From: Cyanobacteria bacterium UBA11153
Lineage (GTDB): Bacteria; Cyanobacteriota; Cyanobacteriia; Cyanobacteriales; Coleofasciculaceae
NCBI GenBank assembly: GCA_003511885.1
Contig: DOIX01000306.1
Location: 4,410 to 13,026 of the forward strand
Direction: 5' to 3'
Length of the DNA stretch: 8,617 bases
Shown here piece after piece: positions 1-5,847 of the stretch. The notes beneath the pieces are model-generated. The model did no database searches. It was not told the DNA's origin and saw only the letters and a program-made list of their open reading frames with translations. Numbering within the stretch: position 1 is the first letter of the stretch; the number at the start of each line of letters is the position of its first letter. Position numbers and translations under genes: made by a program.

Positions 1-22
1 CTCTTTCGTCGAACTCAGGTCA

Positions 23-64
23 TAACGAACAACTGATAACCAACAACTAACAACCAACAATTTA
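23..64. repeat. Degenerate heptamer array after the rrf2 gene
   Basis: Six consecutive 7-base units fit a YAACNAA-like pattern: TAACGAA, CAACTGA, TAACCAA, CAACTAA, CAACCAA, CAATTTA. The array ends three bases before the last base of the Rrf2 gene stop codon on the plus-strand scale. It resembles, in more degenerate form, the TCAACTA-type heptamers at 5962-6031 and 7562-7603. Heptanucleotide tandem repeats (STRR type) are a known feature of filamentous cyanobacterial genomes. No function can be read from it. Confidence 0.7.
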
Positions 65-66
65 GT

Positions 67-510
67 TTAAATTACAAAACTGGTTTCTTCTCCCTTAGCA
101 GCTTGCCAGCTACGAGCATCATAGTAAAGGTCTGCGAGAGTTATGCTGTATAGAGCTTCTTGAAGTTTTTGGTGCAACCTGCGCCAGATTGTTAATGTTA
201 CCCAGTCTTCCGCTTGGACTGGATTGGGAATATGGTGAGGCAAGGGAACAATGGTTTCGCCAACGGCTGCTAAAATCTCACCCAAAGAAATTTCTGCTGG
301 AGAACGAGCTAATTGATAGCCGCCCTGAGCGCCTCGTACTGAGGATACTAAATTGGCACGACGCATTTCGATCAGGAGTTTCTCTAAATAGGGAGCGGGT
401 AAATCTTGGCGCATAGCGATCGCGCGGACAGATGTGGGGCGATAATTGGGTTGTAGACTGAGATCGAGGAGTGCTTTAACACTGTAATGTCCGCGAGTTG
501 TCAGCTTCAT
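67..510 (-). CDS. Rrf2-family transcriptional regulator lacking cysteines
   Basis: This encodes a 147-residue Rrf2 protein, the usual length for the family. A winged helix-turn-helix occupies about residues 1-85: start MKLTTRGHYSVKALLDL, recognition helix near 38-55 (PAPYLEKLLIEMRRANLV), and the hallmark wing RGAQGGYQLAR at 59-69. A dimerisation helix follows at about 100-125. Rrf2 proteins such as IscR, NsrR and CymR bind dyad operators as dimers, many sensing through an Fe-S cluster held by three cysteines near residues 92-104. This protein has no cysteine at all, so that cluster mode is excluded; two adjacent histidines (92-93) sit in the region. The target genes are unknown. It is divergent from the cyAbrB gene, and a dyad at 590-608 lies upstream of its likely -10, which suggests autoregulation (inference). 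The start is set by family alignment; no clear Shine-Dalgarno is visible. The HIP1 octamer at 415-422 lies inside the gene. Confidence 0.93.
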   Translation of the reverse strand: MKLTTRGHYSVKALLDLSLQPNYRPTSVRAIAMRQDLPAPYLEKLLIEMRRANLVSSVRGAQGGYQLARSPAEISLGEILAAVGETIVPLPHHIPNPVQAEDWVTLTIWRRLHQKLQEALYSITLADLYYDARSWQAAKGEETSFVI

Positions 511-565
511 ATACGTTACTTGATGGCGATTACCGTTTTTTACCCCCTGCCCGAACTCGGCGCAA

Positions 566-571
566 GTTATA
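566..571 (-). promoter_or_regulatory. Candidate -10 box of the rrf2 promoter
   Basis: On the minus strand this reads TATAAC, five of six matches to TATAAT, about 55 bases upstream of the ATG. No good -35 hexamer lies 16-18 bases further upstream; that position is covered by the dyad at 590-608. The call rests on this match alone. Confidence 0.35.
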
Positions 572-589
572 GATATAAACGAAGGTATT

Positions 590-608
590 CATTTGTCGAG
601 AACAAATG
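590..608. promoter_or_regulatory. Operator-like dyad upstream of rrf2
   Basis: CATTTGT, a 5-base spacer (CGAGA) and ACAAATG form a perfect inverted repeat with 7-bp arms. It sits about 80-98 bases upstream of the Rrf2 start and covers the place where a -35 box would fall for the candidate -10 at 566-571. Dimeric Rrf2 regulators bind dyads of about this size, so an autoregulatory operator is plausible. It could also belong to the divergent cyAbrB side, but that gene starts 360 bases away. Confidence 0.4.
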
Positions 609-656
609 GAAATTGTTAAGAAATGCTACCACAAGATGTCACCAGCCGTCCCCATT

Positions 657-686
657 AAATCCCCCCACTTAAAAGTGGGGGGATTT
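657..686. repeat. Perfect 30-bp palindromic repeat element
   Basis: Two 14-bp arms, AAATCCCCCCACTT and AAGTGGGGGGATTT, are separated by only AA, giving a perfect palindrome. Elements of this form (C-run, short AT centre, G-run, flanked by AAAT/ATTT) are common intergenic repeats in cyanobacteria. In RNA it would fold into a very stable hairpin in either direction, so it could insulate or terminate transcripts between the two divergent genes. Mobility or function is not shown. Confidence 0.85.
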
Positions 687-697
687 GACTGTTATCT

Positions 698-726
698 TTC
701 GCCTCTTACCTGTTCGCCCTTACCTG
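698..726. repeat. Two-copy 14-15-bp tandem repeat
   Basis: TTCGCCTCTTACCTG is followed directly by TTCGCCCTTACCTG, differing by one deleted base, then by a further TTC. It looks like the residue of a short tandem array. It sits 11 bases after the 30-bp palindrome. Confidence 0.6.
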
Positions 727-901
727 TTCTTAGATCCCGGGTTGAAGACTGTAACATTATCTCACTCAATGACTTCTATCTTATCCTTCATCTTGAAGGC
801 TTTCTCAGAGAGCTAGTCAAAAAAGATAGGGAAACTAGTTGACAGTTTCGGTGTAATATAGTTTGATAGGTTAAGAGAAGACCAAGAAAAAAAAATATCT
901 T

Positions 902-944
902 GGTTAACCTTCGGTATAGCGAAAACGTTCGCTACCACTTAACC
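902..944 (+). promoter_or_regulatory. Nested stem-loop in the cyAbrB 5' leader
   Basis: The inner hairpin is TAGCGAA (917-923), loop AACG, TTCGCTA (928-934), a perfect 7-bp stem; GG at 913-914 can pair with CC at 935-936 across a small bulge. An outer stem, GGTTAA (902-907) with TTAACC (939-944), encloses it. The structure ends 24 bases before the cyAbrB ATG at 969. It may act on mRNA stability or translation, or be a DNA dyad for a regulator, including AbrB itself. Both roles are inferences. Confidence 0.5.
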
Positions 945-968
945 GCTTAGTTTTAGATATTCAAGCTG

Positions 969-1364
969 ATGGCTAAAAATAAAAAGATGGAACCCTTAGA
1001 GGGAGAGGAACTGGTTCAAAAAGTTAAAGACCTAGGAGACCTGAGTAAAGAAGAAAAGGCGAAAGCCTGTGGTTACAGCACCGTTACAAAGAACGGGGTA
1101 GAGAGAGTCAACATGATGAAGTTTCTCAATGCTCTGATCGATGCGAAGGGGATTGAGTTAGATATCACAAGTAATGGTAATGGTCGTGGTGGGAGGACTG
1201 CCAGTTATCGGATATCTGTTCAGTCTAACGGTAACCTATTGATTGGGTCTGCCTACACGAAGCAAATGAATTTGCAACCGGGTGATGAATTTGAAATCAC
1301 CTTGGGACGGAAACATATTCAGCTCAAACAAGTGGATCGAGAAGAAATACTTGAGGCATCGTAG
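969..1364 (+). CDS. cyAbrB-family (AbrB-like) transcriptional regulator
   Basis: This encodes a 131-residue cyAbrB protein. These small DNA-binding regulators are found across cyanobacteria and influence carbon and nitrogen metabolism and other cell-wide programmes. Unlike Bacillus AbrB, the AbrB-type swapped-hairpin domain is C-terminal, here about residues 75-121 (RTASYRISVQSNGNLLIG, then LQPGDEFEITLGRKHIQLKQ). The N-terminal part carries the family block LVQKVKDL...KEEKAKACGY (15-36) followed by RVNMMKFLNALIDAKGI (46-62). A GNGRGG linker (70-75) joins the two. Most genomes carry at least two paralogues; which clade this belongs to cannot be decided by eye. The ATG at 969 gives the expected length; an in-frame ATG at 987 is an alternative. 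No Shine-Dalgarno is evident. The gene is divergent from rrf2, convergent with the glycosyltransferase, and preceded by a folded leader. Confidence 0.95.
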   Translation: MAKNKKMEPLEGEELVQKVKDLGDLSKEEKAKACGYSTVTKNGVERVNMMKFLNALIDAKGIELDITSNGNGRGGRTASYRISVQSNGNLLIGSAYTKQMNLQPGDEFEITLGRKHIQLKQVDREEILEAS

Positions 1365-1485
1365 CAGAGAAATCGCCCTATTACTGGCGGATTAATTTAA
1401 CTCAGGCGCTATTGACATCAGTCTTAACTAGAAGTCTTGACCAAAGTTGATGGCGCATGAGTTATTTTGGGAGGCGATTGACAGG

Positions 1486-1507
1486 CCATCCCGTTGAGAG
1501 GGGATGG
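1486..1507 (+). terminator. Hairpin after cyAbrB, possible terminator
   Basis: CCATCCC (1486-1492), an 8-base loop and GGGATGG (1501-1507) form a perfect 7-bp GC-rich stem about 120 bases past the cyAbrB stop. A T-richer stretch (ATATTTTGT) follows after about ten bases, but there is no clean U-run directly after the stem. It lies between two convergent genes, where a bidirectional terminator would be expected. Confidence 0.4.
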
Positions 1508-1554
1508 GGGACTTTAGATATTTTGTGGTGTCTTAGGGGTTAAATAGGGCAACC

Positions 1555-1586
1555 AGCGTACTGATATAAAAGCGTACTGGTATAAA
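1555..1586. repeat. Tandem duplication of a 16-bp unit
   Basis: AGCGTACTGATATAAA (1555-1570) is followed directly by AGCGTACTGGTATAAA (1571-1586), with one mismatch. It lies 57 bases downstream of the glycosyltransferase stop and 4 bases from a heptamer-repeat fragment (1591-1607). Confidence 0.8.
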
Positions 1587-1590
1587 TAAA

Positions 1591-1607
1591 TGTCAACTGT
1601 CCACTGG
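1591..1607. repeat. Isolated heptamer-repeat fragment
   Basis: TGTCAACTGTCCACTGG closely matches the complement of the 14-bp units at 5844-5941 and the end of the array at 7562-7603 (CTATCAACTGTCCATT). It is a single copy of the same repeat family, about 40 bases downstream of the glycosyltransferase stop codon. Confidence 0.6.
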
Positions 1608-1643
1608 GATAATTCGGTATCCTGCCATCTGGAAGGGAGAAAG

Positions 1644-2981
1644 TTAAATTGGCAAACCCAGTGGTTCCCAATAGGAAGATGCCATTAAGAGAATGAGGGA
1701 GATATACATACCCCAGCACAAAACGAAAATAAATTGTAAGTTGCGTCGGGCGAGAAGAATAGCTGAGATCCCCATTGTCAAAGCCAGGGAAGTAGAAACG
1801 GCTGGGAAAAAGTAATTGGCAGTTTGCCAAATAAAGAAAATAGTACCAGAGATCGCGCCCACAGCCATCAAACTTAAAGAGATAGTCCAAATCCGAGGAT
1901 AAGATTTAGAACTAGGCCAATTCCAGATATCCGCCAGTTGAGCGCCACCAGCCAGAGCTAAAGCGGGATAAATGGGCAAAGCATTCCAAGGTAGTTTCGT
2001 TACCATCAGGGAAATTGCGCCCAAAACCACAAATGTCCAAACCAGAACTAATTTAGCCCAACCCCAATTGCGATTCTGCCAAGCAAGCCATAATCCGCAA
2101 GGCCAGAATAGTAACCAAGGGGATGAAAATTTTAACAGTTCGATCAAATAGTACCAAGGATGTCCACCATAACCATCCACAGCGAACCACAGAGGTTTAA
2201 GGGAGTGGTTAATAATATTAGTTGCGATCGATGTTTGACCTTCAAGGAGAGGAATACAATACCAAGCTAATCCCGGTACTATACCCAGAAACCATCCCAG
2301 CCACCAATACCCAGAAGTGAGGAGTCTGGGGGTATCCCAAGCCAGAAAGGCGATGACAATTGCCAGGAGAAAAAGTCCCAGAAGTACCCCCTTAGAGAGG
2401 CAAATCAACCCTAAGCCAATTCCAGCACCTAGAGCATAGCGTAAGTCACGACGCGATCGCAAAAGACACCACATAGTCAACAAGAAAAAGCACAAACCCA
2501 TCCCATCACTAATTGCCAAACGCCCATAATAGATAACAGGGAATAAAGTTAAATAAATCAAACTTGCAAAAATTGCCGTTTGACGGGCAGGAAAAATTTC
2601 CCTAGCGATACCATAAAGAAGCGGTACTGAAAGGGCAGACAAAATAGTACCAGGTAAGCGCGTCATCCCAGTACGATTGCCACCAAGATGATGGGCAAAA
2701 GCAATTAACCAATGGAGTAGGGGAGGTTCTTCGAGATTAAGTTCACCCTTGAGGGTGGGATCGAACCATTGCCAATATCCCAAAGATGTTTGACTAATCC
2801 CACGCGCCACCAAATCAATAGTTGTTTTCTCCCACCTCAAAAGAGGTGGACTTTCCAGATTAATCGTAAATAAAAGTAGTGCGGCTAAGAATAAGCCTAA
2901 AAGCAAGACTCGCTCAACCCAGCGTTGAGTTTTGCGAATTCGGTTACCCGAACGTCCCCAAATAAACGTTTGACGATCCAT
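1644..2981 (-). CDS. GT39-family membrane glycosyltransferase, shortened, altered signature
   Basis: This encodes a 445-residue polytopic membrane protein of the ArnT/PMT type, GT-C enzymes that transfer sugars from polyprenyl-phosphate donors on the outer face of the plasma membrane. A basic N-terminus (1-20) precedes a first membrane helix (about 24-41); roughly ten further helices follow. Family blocks are EEPPLLHWLIAFAHHLGG (84-101), TRLPGTILSALSVPLLYG (107-124), GRLAISDGMGLCFFLL (153-168), WYYLIELLKFSSPWLLFWP (276-294) and KLPWNALPIYPALAL (329-343). From memory, relatives have an acidic D-E pair in the first outer loop and KPPL in the second. Here the matching sites read W-E-K (50-52) and EPPL, so key residues appear replaced. 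The protein ends at SSYWEPLGLPI, right after the last helix, where relatives normally continue; about 500-560 residues are usual. It may be inactive or have a changed role. A sulfur-carrier-like remnant ends 15 bases upstream. Confidence 0.85.
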   Translation of the reverse strand: MDRQTFIWGRSGNRIRKTQRWVERVLLLGLFLAALLLFTINLESPPLLRWEKTTIDLVARGISQTSLGYWQWFDPTLKGELNLEEPPLLHWLIAFAHHLGGNRTGMTRLPGTILSALSVPLLYGIAREIFPARQTAIFASLIYLTLFPVIYYGRLAISDGMGLCFFLLTMWCLLRSRRDLRYALGAGIGLGLICLSKGVLLGLFLLAIVIAFLAWDTPRLLTSGYWWLGWFLGIVPGLAWYCIPLLEGQTSIATNIINHSLKPLWFAVDGYGGHPWYYLIELLKFSSPWLLFWPCGLWLAWQNRNWGWAKLVLVWTFVVLGAISLMVTKLPWNALPIYPALALAGGAQLADIWNWPSSKSYPRIWTISLSLMAVGAISGTIFFIWQTANYFFPAVSTSLALTMGISAILLARRNLQFIFVLCWGMYISLILLMASSYWEPLGLPI

Positions 2982-2996
2982 CTTTAACTAACAATT

Positions 2997-3080
2997 TTAA
3001 TTGCTACCAACGATCGGTGCCACTTCGATGCGGTCATCCACAGAGAGTTTGTGGGTTGAGAGCGATGGCAGTGCTTGCGG
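2997..3080 (-). pseudogene. Possible remnant of a ThiS/MoaD-like sulfur carrier
   Basis: On the minus strand a frame closed upstream by TAA reads 27 residues ending THKLSVDDRIEVAPIVGSN and a stop. ThiS-type sulfur carriers end in a similar strand-turn-strand (D-x-hydrophobic-E-V-x-x-I-V-G-G-G), with a C-terminal Gly-Gly that accepts sulfur. Here GGG is replaced by GSN, so it could not be charged. A second frame over the same bases reads TASTAIALNPQTL, resembling the preceding strand of such proteins, which suggests a frameshift. No start codon or full domain survives. The resemblance is short and may be chance. Confidence 0.3.
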
Positions 3081-3487
3081 TTATATCCAATTATGACTTT
3101 CCCAATCCCCAATTTGTCCAACCAGGGTACTAATTTTTTAGATTTGACGAGGAGAAAAGCTGGGGGGCAATTTCTTTACCTGTTTTAGTCTTTGCCGTTA
3201 GGCTTGATCCCAACTACCAAGTGAGAGGATGGGGAGTCAAGGGGCGATTGCAATTATAGGACTTACGCAGTCACGCTACTAATAGTGGATAGTCTGGGGT
3301 GCTTTCCGATAACGCACCCTACAGATAGATCCTTTGCGTAAGTCCTGACTGCGGCGGAAGCTCTGCCACCAACAGCGGCCTAGCTTACCATCAAATCGAC
3401 CCGGAAATTGGCTCCAGTCAAGACTTAGGAGCTGTAATGCCATCGATAATACTATTTTTGCCACCCATCGGTGTTAAAATAGGTGGA
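3081..3487. other. Gene-poor region with MITE
   Basis: No supported gene lies here. Apart from the inverted-repeat element at 3258-3346, the stretch at 3098-3113 (TTTCCCAATCCCCAAT) resembles a decayed CCCCAAT-type heptamer repeat. A minus-strand open frame at 3279-3464 runs across the MITE and is not credible. The region looks like decayed sequence between the glycosyltransferase and the small RHH-like gene. Confidence 0.6.
3258..3346. mobile_element. 89-bp MITE with AGGACTTACGCA ends
   Basis: AGGACTTACGCA (3258-3269) and TGCGTAAGTCCT (3335-3346) are perfect 12-bp terminal inverted repeats. Between them lies a secondary inverted repeat, GGGTGC (3297-3302) with GCACCC (3314-3319), and a small ACTA-A-TAGT dyad near 3278. 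AGGACTTACGCA-type ends recur in cyanobacterial miniature elements and transposons (recalled, not searched). No coding capacity is present, so it would depend on a transposase elsewhere. No clear target-site duplication is visible in the flanks (TTAT on the left, GACT on the right). Confidence 0.8.
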
Positions 3488-3625
3488 ATGAATGAGAACT
3501 TAACTCTGCGGGCATCCATTCCCAACCAATTAGCTGGCCTTATTGGTAAATTTGTACAATCTGAGGTCTCTCCGAATCAATCCTTAGCTAAATACATCCG
3601 GAACTCTATTGTTTCCGAGAAATAA
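3488..3625 (+). CDS. Small ribbon-helix-helix-like protein
   Basis: This encodes a 45-residue protein. The pattern fits the RHH (CopG/Arc/ParD) fold: a short strand with alternating residues (ENLTLRASIP, 3-12), helix A (NQLAGLIGKFVQSE, 13-26), a turn (VSPNQ) and helix B with a family-like LAKYIRNSI (33-41). RHH proteins dimerise and insert the paired strands into the DNA major groove; many are antitoxins or autorepressors. No toxin gene is visible next to it: the following 299 bases hold no ORF of usual toxin size. An in-frame ATG at 3437 would add 17 hydrophobic residues (MPSIILFLPPIGVKIGG) ahead of the fold and is less likely. AGGTGG ends only one base before the chosen ATG, closer than usual. 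It could be an orphan antitoxin, a small autoregulator or a chance frame. The call rests on pattern only. Confidence 0.5.
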   Translation: MNENLTLRASIPNQLAGLIGKFVQSEVSPNQSLAKYIRNSIVSEK

Positions 3626-3924
3626 TTCAACAGCCCACAAACATTATGCACGCTAGGGGCATTTCCCGTGACACCCTCAGTCAGAAAAACCTCAATCCGG
3701 TGGGTTGTGCGAACTTACTACACCTCAAACTTTAATGAACTCAACCGCTCAGGCTTTGGAATATGGAAAATACAGGAGGGCGAAAGTTTCCTCGTAACTG
3801 GAGAAAAATCCTTTCGCCGATTGACTCTTGCCTGTTAGATTTCCTTCCTGATGGACTATTTTTGCTTCCTGGCAAAACCAATCGGATCTTCAAACCTGAG
3901 CGACTTTTCTGCAACCATTAGGAT
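3626..3924 (+). promoter_or_regulatory. Antiporter upstream region with hairpins and small ORF
   Basis: These 299 bases precede the antiporter. Two hairpins can form: GGCGAAAG (3779-3786) with CTTTCGCC (3811-3818), an 8-bp stem with a 24-base loop; and TTTTGC (3860-3865) with GCAAAA (3872-3877), a 6-bp stem with a 6-base loop. A 52-codon frame at 3763-3921 contains both. No convincing -35/-10 pair stands out. The arrangement is compatible with leader-level control of the transporter, but nothing in the sequence proves it. Confidence 0.4.
3763..3921 (+). CDS. Possible small upstream ORF before the antiporter
   Basis: A frame of 52 codons starts at ATG 3763 and ends with TAG at 3919-3921, three bases before the antiporter ATG and in the same reading frame. 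The product starts MENTGGRKFPRNWRK and ends FKPERLFCNH, with no recognised family. Its closeness to the transporter start would allow translational coupling or a regulatory upstream ORF. It could equally be a chance frame, since no strong ribosome binding site precedes it and the whole frame overlaps the two leader hairpins. Confidence 0.25.
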   Translation: MENTGGRKFPRNWRKILSPIDSCLLDFLPDGLFLLPGKTNRIFKPERLFCNH

Positions 3925-5847
3925 ATGGAAGACTCTTTTGCATTAACCCTACAAATAGCGATCGTTGTCTCAGCCGGGATTAGCGCCCAGGTAATCGCTG
4001 AGTACTTCAAAGTTCCCAGTATCATTTTTCTCCTTACCTTCGGGATTATCTTAGGACAAGATGGTTTTAATTTGTTGCATCCTCAGCAACTAGGCGTGGG
4101 TTTAGAGGTGATTGTTGCTCTATCGGTGGCAGTCATTCTGTTTGAGGGAGGACTAAATCTCAACCTGCGAGATTTGGGCAAAGTTTCGGGATCTTTGAGA
4201 AATTTGGTCACTTTGGGGACTTTGATTGTCCTACTTGGAGGCGGAATGGCAGCTCATTGGCTAGCGGAATTTCCCTGGCAAATTGCTTTTCTCTATGCCG
4301 CATTAGTGGTTGTCACTGGTCCGACTGTCATTGGTCCTTTGCTCAAACAGGTGAAAGTGGATCGACGAGTGGCAACAATTTTAGAAGGAGAAGGGGTTTT
4401 AATCGATCCTGTGGGTGCGGTTCTCTCTTTTGTGGTACTGGATACTATTTTAAATAGCGGTGCCGATCCCCAAACTATTGCGGTTGGTTTAATCTTGCGT
4501 TTGGGTGTGGGGGCTGTTATTGGTGGAGTTGGCGGCTGGTTGTTGGGTTTATTGCTTAAGCGTGCTGATTTTATCTCAGAAGATCTTAAAAATCTTGTTG
4601 TTTTAGCGGGATTGTGGGGTTTATTTGGCTTGGCACAAAAGATTCAGTCTGAGTCGGGATTGATGGTAACGGTGGCTGCGGGTATTGTGGTGAGAGCTTC
4701 TTCTTTACCTGAAGAGCGCTTGTTGCGACGATTTAAAGGTCAGTTAACTGTTTTGGGTGTGTCGGTTTTGTTTATCCTTTTGTCGGCGGATCTTTCTATT
4801 GCTAGTATCTTTGCTTTGGGATGGGGTAGCGTCTTGACGGTATTGACGTTGATGTTTGTTATCCGCCCAATTAGCGTGACTTTATGTACTTGGAATAGTG
4901 GGTTAAATTGGAGACAAAAAATATTTTTAGCTTGGATTGGCCCGCGAGGAATTGTTAGTGCTTCTGTGGCATCTTTGTTTGCAATTATGTTAACGGAGAA
5001 GGGTATTAATGGTGGCGATTCGATTAAAGCGCTGGTTTTTTTAACCATTATGATGACGGTATTTCTCCAAGGTCTAACTGCTCGTTGGGTGGCTCAATGG
5101 CTTCAACTTAATCCAGAGGCTTATGCGACGGGGGCTGTGATTATTGGCTGCAATCCTTTGAGTCGTTTGATTGCTCGTCTATTGCAAGAAAGGGGCGAAT
5201 CGGTGGTTTTGATCGATACGGATCCGGAGGCTTGCCAAAAAGCTCAGGAAGAAAATTTACGGGTTTTTCATAGTAGCGGTCTCGATATTAATGTTTTGGA
5301 AGAGGCGGGATTGGAATCGATGGGAACTTTCTTGGCAATGACTAAGAATGGTGAGGTTAATTTTGTTTTGGCACAACGGGCTGTAGAAGAGTTTGCACCA
5401 CCACGAGTATTTGCTGTTTTTCCTCGCCATCCCCAAACAAATGGGACGAATAATAAGGTTAAGGTGGGTCAAGCTTTTGCTCCGGAACTGTCAATTAAGA
5501 CTTGGAATCAATATATTATTGATGGACAGGTTAAGTTGGGAAAGACGGCTTTGAAGGAAGGAAGTTTTGCTTTTCAGAAGACTCATTTACAGGTTTTAAT
5601 TAGCGCTGGAGAATTGGTTCCTTTATTGGTGGAAAGAGAATCGAAGTTTCAAGTTGCAGGTGGTGTGGAAACTTGGCAATCTGGCGATATCCTGATTTAT
5701 TTATTGCACGATCCCAGACCAAAACTTTTGAAGCGTTTGTCTGGTGGTACTTCTGCTGCTCTTCTGGCTGTGGAAACGCTCCCAGAAGTTGAGGAAATTC
5801 CCATTTCTATTCCTTTGTCTGAAATGGTTGTGGGGAAAAATAATTGA
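3925..5847 (+). CDS. CPA-type cation:proton antiporter with TrkA-N domain
   Basis: This encodes a 640-residue plasma-membrane antiporter of the Na+(or K+)/H+ exchanger superfamily, with a membrane part and a C-terminal cytosolic regulatory part. About 12 helices fill residues 8-390. The transport core includes FEGGLNLN (73-80), GPTVIGPLL (132-140) and EGEGVLIDPVGAVL (154-167), in which Asp161 matches the essential Asp of the ND/DP motif of CPA1 exchangers. GPRGIVSASVASLF (339-352) matches the conserved basic helix. From about 402 a Rossmann-type TrkA-N/RCK_N domain begins (AVIIGCNPLSRLIARLL, then VVLIDTD at 427-433); its glycine motif is GCNPLS rather than GxGxxG. A further soluble part reaches the C-terminus. 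It likely serves salt and pH homeostasis; the ion is not readable. The start agrees with relatives, and AGGA ends one base before the ATG. The last residues (NN) and the stop fall at the edge of a repeat array. Confidence 0.95.
   Translation: MEDSFALTLQIAIVVSAGISAQVIAEYFKVPSIIFLLTFGIILGQDGFNLLHPQQLGVGLEVIVALSVAVILFEGGLNLNLRDLGKVSGSLRNLVTLGTLIVLLGGGMAAHWLAEFPWQIAFLYAALVVVTGPTVIGPLLKQVKVDRRVATILEGEGVLIDPVGAVLSFVVLDTILNSGADPQTIAVGLILRLGVGAVIGGVGGWLLGLLLKRADFISEDLKNLVVLAGLWGLFGLAQKIQSESGLMVTVAAGIVVRASSLPEERLLRRFKGQLTVLGVSVLFILLSADLSIASIFALGWGSVLTVLTLMFVIRPISVTLCTWNSGLNWRQKIFLAWIGPRGIVSASVASLFAIMLTEKGINGGDSIKALVFLTIMMTVFLQGLTARWVAQWLQLNPEAYATGAVIIGCNPLSRLIARLLQERGESVVLIDTDPEACQKAQEENLRVFHSSGLDINVLEEAGLESMGTFLAMTKNGEVNFVLAQRAVEEFAPPRVFAVFPRHPQTNGTNNKVKVGQAFAPELSIKTWNQYIIDGQVKLGKTALKEGSFAFQKTHLQVLISAGELVPLLVERESKFQVAGGVETWQSGDILIYLLHDPRPKLLKRLSGGTSAALLAVETLPEVEEIPISIPLSEMVVGKNN

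Larger units (their letters stand above)
511..968. other. Divergent intergenic region, rrf2 to cyAbrB
   Basis: This 458-base region contains no supported gene; short open frames in it resemble no known protein and cross repeats. It holds a 7-bp dyad near the rrf2 start, a 30-bp perfect palindrome, a two-copy tandem repeat at 698-726, a small hairpin CCTTCA-TCT-TGAAGG at 785-799, an isolated TTGACA at 839-844 without a well-spaced -10, and a nested hairpin just before the cyAbrB start. Its length for only two promoters suggests several control elements or old insertions. Confidence 0.6.

Noticed and set aside
189..416. Plus-strand frame inside rrf2
   Set aside because: It is antisense to a well-conserved regulator and has no family features.
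487..842. Two overlapping plus-strand frames in the rrf2-cyAbrB gap
   Set aside because: They cross the dyad, the palindrome and the tandem repeat, and show no protein-like conservation pattern.
839..862. TTGACA with TAATAT/TATAGT as a cyAbrB promoter
   Set aside because: The spacing is 9-12 bases, too short for a sigma-70-type promoter, and no better -10 is found at 16-18 bases.
1540..1890. 116-residue minus-strand frame overlapping the glycosyltransferase end
   Set aside because: Most of it is an out-of-frame shadow of the glycosyltransferase. Its unique tail resembles neither the missing family tail nor any known domain.
3279..3464. 61-residue minus-strand frame
   Set aside because: It runs through the MITE, including one terminal repeat, and has no recognisable domain. 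A fragment of an older gene at 3350-3450 cannot be excluded but is unsupported.
4257..5472. Several frames within the antiporter (4257-4457, 4740-5048, 5257-5472)
   Set aside because: They are out-of-frame or antisense shadows of a clearly conserved coding region.
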